NCBI RefSeq assembly: GCF_964030975.1
Contig: NZ_CAXIQH010000001.1
Coordinates: 1,116,001-1,180,000 of the forward strand
Length of the DNA stretch: 64,000 nt
Direction: 5' to 3'
From: Tisiphia sp964030975
GTDB lineage: Bacteria > Pseudomonadota > Alphaproteobacteria > Rickettsiales > Rickettsiaceae
Positions 36,141 through 44,156 of this stretch are shown here, piece after piece. The notes below the pieces were generated by a model. That model did no database searches. It saw only the letters and a program-made list of their open reading frames with translations, and was not told where the DNA came from. The translations under genes and the position numbers were made by a program. Numbering within the stretch: the first letter of the stretch is position 1; each line of letters begins with the position of its first letter.

Positions 36141-37187
36141 ATGATAAATAATAGCATAGAAAATAGTATAATTGGAATAGATTTAGCAAAAAATATTATG
36201 CACTTGGTGCAAGTTGATCAAAATGGCAAAAAAGTCGGTCATCAAAAAGTTAAAAGAGATGAGTTAATAGGATGTTTAAACAATCTCAATAAAAGTTCAC
36301 TGGTGGTCATGGAAGCATGTGGAGGAGGTAATTATTGGTCGCAAGAAATTAACAAGCTTGATTTGCAAGTTAAGTTGATGAAAACAAAAGATGTAAAAAT
36401 TTATGCAACATCGAGGCAGAAAAATGATTATAACGATGCCTTAGCAATATGTAAAGCTGCTCGCGATCCAGAGCTAAAAGATGTGTTACCCAAAAGCAAA
36501 GAGGAACAAGATATAAAATTTTTGCATAAAATCCGAAGTAATACGATCAGAGATCGAGTACAAAAAACTAATTCTACAATATCAAGTTTATATGAATATG
36601 GTTATAATACAAAATTAAGCAAAAATAAATTTTGCAAAGCATGTAAGTCGGAGGTAGAATTAGCGTATATAGAAGGTTATATAACTTCTGGGGTACAGTC
36701 AATTTTACTTTTAGAATGTGAAGAAATTGAGAATTTGTGTAACAAAGAAAAAACTTTAGAAAAGCTGATAATCAGTAATAATAAACAGAATGAGAAAGCT
36801 ATTAGGTTGCAGACAATTTTTGGGATTGGAGCAATCAATGCTAGTTGTTTGAGCGTAGCACCAATGGAAAATTACGCAACCCCGAGGGATTTTTCTGCGT
36901 CGCTTGGTTTGGTGCCAAAACAATACACCTCAGGAGATAAGATAGTTTTAGGAGGAATTAGCAAACAAGGTGATAGATATGCTAGAACTATGTTGATTCA
37001 AGCTGCAAGAACAATAGCAATAAGAGCCAAAAGCGATAAAGAATCAAAAGATAAGCTAGTTCAGTGGGCAGTGAAGAAATTTGCTGAAAACAAATCATAT
37101 AATATTATATGTGTTGGTTTAGCGAATAAATTAGCTAGAATAGCTTATGCAGTAGTTACCAATGGCAGCGAGTATGTCGCAAATTAG
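36141..37187 (+). CDS. IS110/IS1111-family (DEDD) transposase
   Basis: 348 residues. The N-terminal RuvC-like DEDD domain shows D in IIGIDLAKNIMH, E in VVMEACGGGNYW and the aspartates in KNDYNDALAICKAARDP. The C-terminal transposase_20 domain has GIGAINASCLSVAP, the presumed catalytic serine in FSASLGLVPKQYTSGDK, and GGISKQGDRYARTMLIQAAR. The frame is intact. IS110-type enzymes act as RNA-guided recombinases with a bridge RNA from the element's non-coding end. Confidence 0.93.
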   Translation: MINNSIENSIIGIDLAKNIMHLVQVDQNGKKVGHQKVKRDELIGCLNNLNKSSLVVMEACGGGNYWSQEINKLDLQVKLMKTKDVKIYATSRQKNDYNDALAICKAARDPELKDVLPKSKEEQDIKFLHKIRSNTIRDRVQKTNSTISSLYEYGYNTKLSKNKFCKACKSEVELAYIEGYITSGVQSILLLECEEIENLCNKEKTLEKLIISNNKQNEKAIRLQTIFGIGAINASCLSVAPMENYATPRDFSASLGLVPKQYTSGDKIVLGGISKQGDRYARTMLIQAARTIAIRAKSDKESKDKLVQWAVKKFAENKSYNIICVGLANKLARIAYAVVTNGSEYVAN

Positions 37188-37481
37188 CGCTGTTGGCAAG
37201 AAGGATAATTTATGTCAATTAAGCAAAAGAATGGCAATTGGTAAATATTGCGAGTAAGTTAGTAACAATAAAGAGAACGAAAGTAAAAGAGTTAATGAAA
37301 TAAGTATTCTGAACAAAATCCGCAATTATGTCGAGGCTCTAGAAGCCGTGGGAATGAGAGGTTACTCAAGGATATTTAGAAGAATGCAGAAACCATTATG
37401 GCACTCGATGCCGAATATATGACCGCTTCCTTTGTGGCTCTATTTTTTATTTTCTTTATTGACAAATTCACTCGTCCATAT
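37188..37481 (+). ncRNA. Candidate bridge RNA region of the IS1111-type element
   Basis: 294 bp of non-coding 3-prime end, where IS1111-group bridge RNAs lie. Two compact hairpins are visible: GGCTCTAGAAGCC (37335-37347) and GGCACTCGATGCC (37400-37412). Directly after the first is GTGGGAATGAG (37348-37358), whose GGGAATGA equals the target sequence left of the insertion (36026-36033). The second contains CACTCG, as in the right end TTCACTCGTCC. These matches are what guide loops would show. The assignment is inferred, not proven. Confidence 0.5.
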
Positions 37482-37586
37482 ATGACAACTTACATTGCTT
37501 TGTCGACCTATGAGTTCCTCGCAATGATGGAATAATGCTAATCCGATTGACTATAACAGATTAATAATATTTTTATACTATACTTT

Positions 37587-38261
37587 ATGTACGGACAAAA
37601 TCCCAAAAGGGCAGCAATATTTAATGATGGAACTACCCTAGAAATTAAGAATATTTTTAAGACTATCCAGGGTGAAGGGCCTTTTGTCGGTATGCCTGCT
37701 GTCTTTATTAGGCTTGGTGGATGCAATCTGGCTTGTAATTTTTGCGATACCGACTTTGAAGATTTTAATATATTGACTATTAATAGCATTATCGAAGAAG
37801 TCAAAAAACTTACGCTTAATATCAAATTAGTAGTTATAACTGGTGGCGAGCCTTTTCGTCAACCTATAGAATTATTATGTCATAAATTAATAAATTTAGA
37901 CTATATAGTGCAAATTGAAACTAATGGCACATTATACCGTAATCTTCCAGATAAAGTACATATAGTTTGCTCACCCAAAGTTACAAAAAATGGGACTAGA
38001 AAAAATGGTTATTCCCTATTGCGAGATGATTTACTATCTCGCATTAATGCCATAAAATTCTTAGTAGCTAAAAATATACCAGAATATTCTAACATACCTG
38101 AAGTTGGGCAAAGTAAATATAATATACCAGTATTTATTCAACCTATGGATCAGAATAACCCGTTGCTAAATAAACAAAATGAAAAACTGGCTATTGATTT
38201 GGCACTTAAGTACGGTCATCGTATTTCCATACAAATCCATAAGATTTTAGGTATTGAGTGA
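37587..38261 (+). CDS. queE: 7-carboxy-7-deazaguanine synthase
   Basis: 224 residues. A radical-SAM enzyme that makes the 7-deazaguanine core of queuosine. The CX3CX2C cluster is in GGCNLACNFCDTDFED, preceded by FKTIQGEGPFVGMPAVFIRL; VVITGGEPFRQPIELL and a C-terminal KYGHRISIQIHKILGI are typical. Length is standard. The other queuosine genes are not in the window. The start at 37587 lies 40 bases past the family B repeat end. Confidence 0.95.
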   Translation: MYGQNPKRAAIFNDGTTLEIKNIFKTIQGEGPFVGMPAVFIRLGGCNLACNFCDTDFEDFNILTINSIIEEVKKLTLNIKLVVITGGEPFRQPIELLCHKLINLDYIVQIETNGTLYRNLPDKVHIVCSPKVTKNGTRKNGYSLLRDDLLSRINAIKFLVAKNIPEYSNIPEVGQSKYNIPVFIQPMDQNNPLLNKQNEKLAIDLALKYGHRISIQIHKILGIE

Positions 38262-38294
38262 TTATATATTTATTCACCTAAAATTATCCCCCTA

Positions 38295-38454
38295 GGCTCT
38301 GTGAAGGTTTCTAATTGATCTATATTTTGAGCTATTTTTTAGTGAGAATAAATAGGATTTTTAAAGGAATAGTGTACCTATTTCAAGAAAATCATGTTTA
38401 TTCGTAGCAAAAAAGAGCTCAAAATATAGATCAATTAGAAACCTTCACAGAGCC
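38295..38454. mobile_element. Miniature element, family E, overlapping the end of the restriction gene
   Basis: 160 bp with long inverted ends: GGCTCTGTGAAGGTTTCTAA on the left continuing through ATTGATCTATATTTTGAGCT, and the exact complement on the right ending at 38454 (about 39 bp arms). It has no coding potential. The first bases GGCTCTGT resemble the IS256 ends at 13661, but the rest does not. The right arm supplies the last codons of the neighbouring restriction gene. Confidence 0.8.
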
Positions 38455-39546
38455 TACCATAACTTCATTAAAAATTTCATTCCAACGTATTTTATGCTCG
38501 TATTTAATAGCTCTATCAACCTCTACTAACGAAACATATTTGTCTACAAAATTTGATGTATCTTGTAATAAACGCGAATAGTATTTTATTGTGTCAATAA
38601 TACCATTAACGATAACCTGACAGCCATGTAAGATTTTAATTTTTTGAATTATGTCATTAATAGCATCAAATTCTGATGCGGTTAACTTTAAATTTGATAA
38701 AATGTAATATCTTTGAATTTTAGTAATCCGAAATTTGTCAAATGCAATTTGCACGGTATCTTTAGTGATTAGCCTATTCCACTTAACCTCTATACCTTCA
38801 AGAACTTGATTGTTTTTATCAAATACTTCAATATCCCCTACAGCACCACTTCGTAGATCAGATGATGTATGACTTTTAAGTTGAGCCAATTTACATGAAT
38901 TAAATCTTTTAACCTCATCAATAAAACATTTATATATTGCATAAATTGCTAATACTGGCAACCTACTTGCTCCAAAAGCATCTTTGTATTTATACGAAAA
39001 ATGCTTTTCAAGAATATAAATTGCATTATCAATCGTTATCTCCGTTGGACGAACTAGATTAACCAGTTTCTTTTCCCTTTGAATTAAAAGTTGCTTAAAA
39101 ATATACTTAAGAGTTACTTCTGATGAATATTTATTAACTTCTAATTCATTAAGAATTAATAAAAAGGCTTCGGCGACTTCTTTTGGTGATATTCTTCCCT
39201 TGTAGTCTAATATATATGGATAAGGTTGCTCAAGAGAACGAGTTAGCCAACCACTTTCAGACATTGATGGAAATTCATATTTTCTTAAAAATGGAGTAAC
39301 ATATTTTGTATCAAAGCTTCTACCAGAATATCCATTCTGCATACTTGATTGATGGTATCTAACATCCTGAGAAGGATGAAAATACTTGTATACCACACTT
39401 GTAATTAGAACTGTTAGTACCCCCTTACTACGCTCTGAATTATCTAATATAATATCCAATCTACTTTTAATACTATCCTCTATAAAGAAATCAGACTCAA
39501 CTGAAACTTTTTCCAAGATAGCAGATAATTCTTTTCCATATTCCAT
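38431..39546 (-). CDS. Putative type II restriction endonuclease
   Basis: 371 residues. A PD-(D/E)XK nuclease motif is visible at GDIEVFDKNNQVLEGIEVKW (about residues 236-255). It follows a C5-cytosine methyltransferase gene by 15 bases on the same strand, the normal order of a type II system. The protein otherwise is not recognised and its recognition site cannot be told. The last seven residues (GSVKVSN) come from the inverted repeat of a miniature element, so the native C-terminus has been clipped or extended. Confidence 0.75.
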   Translation of the reverse strand: MEYGKELSAILEKVSVESDFFIEDSIKSRLDIILDNSERSKGVLTVLITSVVYKYFHPSQDVRYHQSSMQNGYSGRSFDTKYVTPFLRKYEFPSMSESGWLTRSLEQPYPYILDYKGRISPKEVAEAFLLILNELEVNKYSSEVTLKYIFKQLLIQREKKLVNLVRPTEITIDNAIYILEKHFSYKYKDAFGASRLPVLAIYAIYKCFIDEVKRFNSCKLAQLKSHTSSDLRSGAVGDIEVFDKNNQVLEGIEVKWNRLITKDTVQIAFDKFRITKIQRYYILSNLKLTASEFDAINDIIQKIKILHGCQVIVNGIIDTIKYYSRLLQDTSNFVDKYVSLVEVDRAIKYEHKIRWNEIFNEVMVGSVKVSN

Positions 39547-39561
39547 AATAAACTCAATAAA

Positions 39562-40536
39562 TCACAGTAATTGTTCAACTATAGCTTCTCCTATAATTCT
39601 TACCTTTGGAATGCATACAGAATTTCCAACTTGTTTATATAACTCAGATATTGGAGATTTTAGTTTATAGTCCTCAGGAAATCCCATAATTTTAAAACAC
39701 TCATTTATTGTTAGTTTTCTTACACGTCCATTATCGAGTAATATCCAATAACGCCCCGAAGTTTCTTGCGATGATAACGTTGGGTGCGTACCTTCAATTG
39801 AATATATTCTGTTTGGTTGTTTGTGAACTCTAGATAAATGCTCAGTTCCCTCCCTAACTCCTGTAGTTCTTATCTTTTTATTCCTATATCCACAAAATAT
39901 TAAACCACTTTGTTGTCTAGTTGGATTGTCTATAGTTTTATATTCATCTGATTCTAGAAATTCAAAATCCCCTTCTTGATCCAAAATATCATGAATTTTT
40001 ATACTTTTTTGTTTTTGAAGCTTAGAAAAATCAAACTTACCGTTTAAACTTGCAATAATAATTAATCTTTCTCTATTTTGCGGAACTCCAAAATTTTTTG
40101 CATTTAGTATATTGTAAGAAATGTTATAGCCTATCTTATTAAGGTTTGATACGATGTGTTGCAATGTTTCACCATTGTTATGATGTAATAAATGTTTTAC
40201 ATTCTCTAGCATTACAACTTTAGGCTTTAAATGACTTATGATATTAAATATTGATTCAATTACACTTGCACGTTCATCTTTTAATCCCATTTTTTTACCT
40301 GAAATACTAAAGGGTTGACAAGGAAATCCTGCACATAAAACATCACACTCCGGTATATCATTTGGATCTATTGTTTTGATATCTCCAGCTGGAATCTCTC
40401 CAAAATTTTCTTGATACATTTTTTGACAATGTTCATTTATTTCGCATGAAAAAAGACACTTTCCACCTATTGACTGCAACGCAATCCTAAAACCTCCTAT
40501 CCCAGCAAATAAATCAATGAAAGAAAATTTGTACAT
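39562..40536 (-). CDS. DNA (cytosine-5-)-methyltransferase
   Basis: 325 residues from the ATG at 40536 (MYKFSFIDLFAGIGGFR), which is preferred to the upstream ATG at 40581 because motif I lies next to the family start. Motifs: SAM-binding FAGIGGFRIAL, catalytic CAGFPCQPFSISG, ENV in VMLENVKHLL, QNRERLIII (motif VIII), and C-terminal KIMGFPEDYK and YKQVGNSVCIP (IX-X). It protects the host DNA against the adjacent nuclease. Codon use looks like its neighbours. Restriction-modification pairs are typical of accessory regions in this group. Confidence 0.95.
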   Translation of the reverse strand: MYKFSFIDLFAGIGGFRIALQSIGGKCLFSCEINEHCQKMYQENFGEIPAGDIKTIDPNDIPECDVLCAGFPCQPFSISGKKMGLKDERASVIESIFNIISHLKPKVVMLENVKHLLHHNNGETLQHIVSNLNKIGYNISYNILNAKNFGVPQNRERLIIIASLNGKFDFSKLQKQKSIKIHDILDQEGDFEFLESDEYKTIDNPTRQQSGLIFCGYRNKKIRTTGVREGTEHLSRVHKQPNRIYSIEGTHPTLSSQETSGRYWILLDNGRVRKLTINECFKIMGFPEDYKLKSPISELYKQVGNSVCIPKVRIIGEAIVEQLL

Positions 40537-40673
40537 TTGTAAATCAGTTTTTATAAACTTTATATTAAACAACTTAACCACAACCTCAATATATAATTTT
40601 TATATTCTATCGTCTATCAACTCTTGAAATCATAGCAGTATATTTATTTTTCCATATTAACCATATGCAGTTG

Positions 40674-40907
40674 TCAAAGTTTTTTATTTTTACACCAGTG
40701 ATAATCAATTGTATAAACAATAGATCCAAAAAATAGTAATGCAATGGTATGGTATAATGCATACTTAGTAAAGAAAAGTTCATAAAAACCTACATTGTGT
40801 TCAACCAAACACTGTATCATTCGAAATATGCACATTGTATACAACGTCTCCCTGGTTATATATAACAGACCTTTAGGATACCACTTAAACATAATTAACC
40901 TCATCAT
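40674..40907 (-). CDS. Small membrane protein, twin 1
   Basis: 77 residues, not recognised. Pattern: basic amphipathic start (MRLIMFKWYPKGLLYITRET), a central helix CIFRMIQCLVEHNVGFYELFF, then a hydrophobic helix TIALLFFGSIVYTI and a basic Cys-containing tail YHWCKNKKL. About 55 percent identical to the neighbour at 40963-41196; upstream and downstream DNA is also similar, so it is a tandem duplication. It lies just beyond the restriction-modification pair. Confidence 0.65.
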   Translation of the reverse strand: MMRLIMFKWYPKGLLYITRETLYTMCIFRMIQCLVEHNVGFYELFFTKYALYHTIALLFFGSIVYTIDYHWCKNKKL

Positions 40908-40962
40908 TCGACATAATCAGTAAACAAAATATATATTTGAAACGGCTCTTCGTACGTATTTG

Positions 40963-41196
40963 TTAAAGTTTTTTATTTTTACACCAGTAATACTGAATTG
41001 TAGTAAAAATAAACCCAAAAAATAGTAAGAGAATGGTAGGATATAATGCATCCTTACTAAAGAAAATCTCATAAAAACCTATATTATGCTCAATTAGATA
41101 AATTATCACTCGAAGCATGATAGTCATGTGCAATGTTTCCCTGATTAAATATAACAAATCTTTAGGATCCCACCACTTAAACATAATTAACCTCAT
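40963..41196 (-). CDS. Small membrane protein, twin 2
   Basis: 77 residues, paralogue of the previous gene. Start MRLIMFKWWDPKDLLYLIRE, central VIIYLIEHNIGFYEIFFSKD, helix TILLLFFGFIFTTI, tail YYWCKNKKL. Substitutions between the twins are conservative and the frame is kept, which suggests selection for a small membrane protein. No homologue is recognised. A role linked to the restriction system, a phage or a toxin is only speculation. Confidence 0.65.
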   Translation of the reverse strand: MRLIMFKWWDPKDLLYLIRETLHMTIMLRVIIYLIEHNIGFYEIFFSKDALYPTILLLFFGFIFTTIQYYWCKNKKL

Positions 41197-41247
41197 TATT
41201 CGATATAAGCAGTAAACAAAATGTATACTTGAAACGATTCTTCATAC

Positions 41248-41531
41248 ATAGCTAACCTGATTAGTATAGTAAATTTGCGTCTATTAGCGATGAGCTACTT
41301 ATAGTAGCGACGAAGCAATCCAGGAAAGTGATTAGGAATGGATTGCCACGACCACTACGTGGTCTCGCAATGACACAAGTACTTTTTATATCCAAACGTC
41401 ATTACGAGGAGGCGTAAGCCAACGAAGCAATCCATTTCTGGTCGCTTTTTTTGAATTGCTTCGTTGCCGTAAAGCGGTTCCTCACAATAATGCCTGTGAA
41501 TTAGGAAGTAATGCTAATCGGATTAGCTATA
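41248..41531. repeat. Family B repeat with two CATTGCGAG palindromes
   Basis: Left end CATAGCTAACCTGATTAG, right end CTAATCGGATTAGCTATA. The inside holds AGTAGCGACGAAGCAATCC...GGATTGCC and a second CGTCATTACGAGG...CCTCACAATAATG palindrome. No gene is seen in 41197-41597. Confidence 0.65.
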
Positions 41532-41597
41532 AACCTAATTATTTCTATATTATCACCTAAATTCGATATAACAAGTTATATCGAATTCAGGTTAATA

Positions 41598-41951
41598 TTA
41601 GTGAGGAAAATTAAAATGACCATATGTATCTCCATCATGACCTGTTATTGACACACTAAGAGAATGGTCTCCCCTAGCTAGGTCAGATGCCATAACTGAC
41701 GGTATAGCTAAGCCTAAACCTTTAAGAGCAGCTGTAGGACCTTGCGTTGCAGCACTAATAGCACCACCAGTTAAAACTCCTATTAAAGCAGGGGAGACTT
41801 TAACGTTAAGTGTATCAGTAGGAGCTAATGGTGAATAGTCCATATTACCCCAGCAATTGTTTGTACGCACAGTAGGTTGGGCATTAGCTTGAGCTTGAGC
41901 ATCAGCTTCTGCTTTTTTTATCTTTTCCCTATGCCTAATAAAAAGAAACAT
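41598..41951 (-). CDS. Hypothetical small protein with Gly/Ala-rich helix
   Basis: 117 residues, not recognised. It starts MFLFIRHREKIKKAEADAQA, then AQANAQ, then a small-residue hydrophobic stretch (SPALIGVLTGGAISAATQGP, continuing TAALKGLGLAIPSVMASD) that could insert into a membrane, and ends ITGHDGDTYGHFNFPH. A GGAGGTTTCAT ribosome binding site is well placed just before the start (41953-41961), supporting expression. The C-terminal His/Asp cluster could bind metal. Confidence 0.6.
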   Translation of the reverse strand: MFLFIRHREKIKKAEADAQAQANAQPTVRTNNCWGNMDYSPLAPTDTLNVKVSPALIGVLTGGAISAATQGPTAALKGLGLAIPSVMASDLARGDHSLSVSITGHDGDTYGHFNFPH

Positions 41952-42112
41952 AATGAAACCTCCAAGTTGTATAATATTGATAAGTTTTGTAAAACATTAT
42001 TTATAACAAATAAAGTATTTACACTAATAAATGTATCAAAAATTTTTTAATACAGCAAGAAAATTTGTCTATAAAATAAAAATTTATTTATAATATATTA
42101 TAATCTAAAAAA

Positions 42113-43885
42113 TTATTTATCCCCCTCCTCTAATTCTTTATGATATAATTTATAATATTCTGCTTTATTTTCTATAAGCTGTGAATGAGTTCCTTGTTCA
42201 AATATCATGCCAGATTTCATAACAACTATGTGATCAACATCTTTAATACTCGATAAACGATGGGTTATAATTAAGGTAGTCTTACCTTTACGAATATTTA
42301 CTAAAGAATTTAAAATTAATCGCTCGGAATTTTGGTCTAACGAACTTGTTGCCTCATCCCAAACTAAAATTGCTGCCGGCTTCAAAAAAGCTCTAGCTAT
42401 TGCTAAACGCTGACGCTGCCCACCTGAAAGTGTTGAACCTTGATTACCAATCATCGTATCATAACCGGATGGTAGCTGTGCAATAAACTCATCAGCATCA
42501 GCATATTTTGCCGCGGTAATAATTTCACTGTGAGTGGCATTTGGATTGCCATAAGCAATATTTTCTGCAACACTAGTGTCAAATAATGTAGTATCTTGCG
42601 TTACTAAAGAGATTTGCCGCCTTAAAGACTCAATCTTTATATCTTTAATATCGTAATCATCAATTAAAATTTGTCCGCTAGTTGGGTTATAAAATCTTAC
42701 TAGTAAATTAGATAATGAAGTTTTACCACTGCCAGAACGCCCTACAACAGCTGTAGTTTTCCCTTGCATTAATTTTAAATTAATTCTCTTTAAAGATACT
42801 TTATTATTAAATTTTAGCTCAACATTATTAAAGATTATTGATGGATTAACTAACTGAATATTTTGAGCATTTACACTATCTTTGATAACAGGTTCGGTAT
42901 CTAGAATATTAAATACTCTTTTTGTTGCAGAGATACCTTCTTGTAGGTTAACATTTAAAGATACCAAGCTCTTAAAAGGTCTATAAGCCGCAATAAAAGC
43001 TGAGATAAAAGCAAAAAATGCTCCTGGAGTAGTTTCCCCTTCTATGACTAACAGTCCACCATACCAGATAAGCCCCCCAACTGTCATACCACTTAATATT
43101 TCCATAATTGGTGAGATCAATGCATCCAATTTGGCAGTTCTTTTTAGAAAACGTAAAATATTGCTAGAGATCAATAAAGCTCGGTTGCTTTCAATTTTCT
43201 CTCCTAAAAAAGACTTAACAATTTTAATTGACCCAAAAGTTTCATCTAACCTTGAAGTATAATTAGCTAATTCCTCTTGAGCTTGACCTGATATTTTGCG
43301 AATTCTCTGTCCTAATTGTTGTATTGGATAAATTGCCATCGGAAATGCCATAAATACAATACAAGATAGCTTAGGTTCTAGCTTAAACATAACTAGGATC
43401 AGACCTATTACTGTTAAAAAATGTTTGGCACAACCTACTAGTAAATTCGATACAGCACCACGCATCATGGAAATATCATTAGTAAAACGCGATATTAAAC
43501 GCCCCGATGATTGAGACTGAATAAATAGAATATCGGCAAATAATAGATGTTCATACATTTTGATTTGCAAATCAGTTAAAATTCTCTGACCGATAAATTT
43601 AATTAAATAACTTGAATAATACTCAGCAACACCTTTAATAGTATGGGTCATTACTACCACTAACGGTAAAAATAATAACATTTGACGATTATGTGTTAAA
43701 AATATTTGGTCAATGGTTGGTTGGACTAATTCAATAATATAAGCAGTACACATAGCCGAAACTACCATAAAAAATACGGCCACCCCGATCTGTTTTAGAT
43801 AGGGTTTCATATGGTCAACTATTAGCCTTCTTAAAGTATTATAGGCACTATAGTCATAATTTATTAGATTATGTTTTTTTTGCAA
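42113..43885 (-). CDS. msbA: MsbA-like ABC exporter (fused permease-ATPase)
   Basis: 590 residues. Six membrane helices (to ~residue 315) precede an ATPase domain: Walker A VGRSGSGKTS, Q-loop LVTQDTTLFD, signature STLSGGQRQRLAIARAF, Walker B AAILVWDEATSSLD, H-loop TLIITHRLSS. The DYDIKDIKIESLRRQISLVTQ region and length fit lipid A flippase MsbA/lipid exporters. Other multidrug-type half transporters cannot be excluded. A family B element lies directly upstream of its start. Confidence 0.85.
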   Translation of the reverse strand: MQKKHNLINYDYSAYNTLRRLIVDHMKPYLKQIGVAVFFMVVSAMCTAYIIELVQPTIDQIFLTHNRQMLLFLPLVVVMTHTIKGVAEYYSSYLIKFIGQRILTDLQIKMYEHLLFADILFIQSQSSGRLISRFTNDISMMRGAVSNLLVGCAKHFLTVIGLILVMFKLEPKLSCIVFMAFPMAIYPIQQLGQRIRKISGQAQEELANYTSRLDETFGSIKIVKSFLGEKIESNRALLISSNILRFLKRTAKLDALISPIMEILSGMTVGGLIWYGGLLVIEGETTPGAFFAFISAFIAAYRPFKSLVSLNVNLQEGISATKRVFNILDTEPVIKDSVNAQNIQLVNPSIIFNNVELKFNNKVSLKRINLKLMQGKTTAVVGRSGSGKTSLSNLLVRFYNPTSGQILIDDYDIKDIKIESLRRQISLVTQDTTLFDTSVAENIAYGNPNATHSEIITAAKYADADEFIAQLPSGYDTMIGNQGSTLSGGQRQRLAIARAFLKPAAILVWDEATSSLDQNSERLILNSLVNIRKGKTTLIITHRLSSIKDVDHIVVMKSGMIFEQGTHSQLIENKAEYYKLYHKELEEGDK

Positions 43886-43905
43886 AATTTTCTCCTTCAG
43901 TTTGG

Positions 43906-44156
43906 TATAGCCAACCAGGTTAGCATTACGCCGTCATTGCAAGGAGCTACTTTAGTAGCGACGAAGCAATCCATAAAAGTAACCAAAAATGGATTGCTTC
44001 GTTGACCTACGGTCTTCCTCGCAATGACAAGTCATAGGTACATACGTCATTGCGAGACCACATAGTGGTCGTGGCAATCCACTATTCTTGGATTGCTTCG
44101 TCGCTACTAAAGTAGCTCCTCGCAATGACGGCGTAATGCTAACCGGGTTGGCTATA
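43906..44156. mobile_element. Family B palindromic element (type copy)
   Basis: 251 bp. The ends are TATAGCCAACCAGGTTAGCA and the complement ending CCGGGTTGGCTATA, continuing into TTACGCCGTCATTGC/GCAATGACGGCGTAA. The outer TA on each side suits a TA target duplication. The centre is two CATTGCGAG palindromes. The right end encodes the last four residues (SQPG) and stop of the neighbouring transporter. Confidence 0.8.

Larger units (their letters stand above)
36034..37481 (+). mobile_element. IS110/IS1111-type element inserted in a palindromic repeat
   Basis: About 1448 bp, bounded by ATGA on both sides (36030-36033 and 37482-37485). Subterminal inverted repeats ATGGACGAGTGAA and TTCACTCGTCCAT lie 4 and 2 bases inside the ends; such repeats are typical of the IS1111 branch. 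The uninterrupted target, GCGGGAATGACAACTTAC, is the common repeat found across the window. A short 5-prime (107 bp) and a long 3-prime (294 bp) non-coding end flank the transposase. Confidence 0.8.

Noticed and set aside
40963..41196. Holin/antiholin pair
   Set aside because: Twin small membrane proteins fit size only; there is no lysin or phage gene nearby.
41598..41951. Bacteriocin or toxin peptide
   Set aside because: The Gly/Ala-rich helix is suggestive but there is no leader with a double-glycine site, no immunity or export gene, and no family match.
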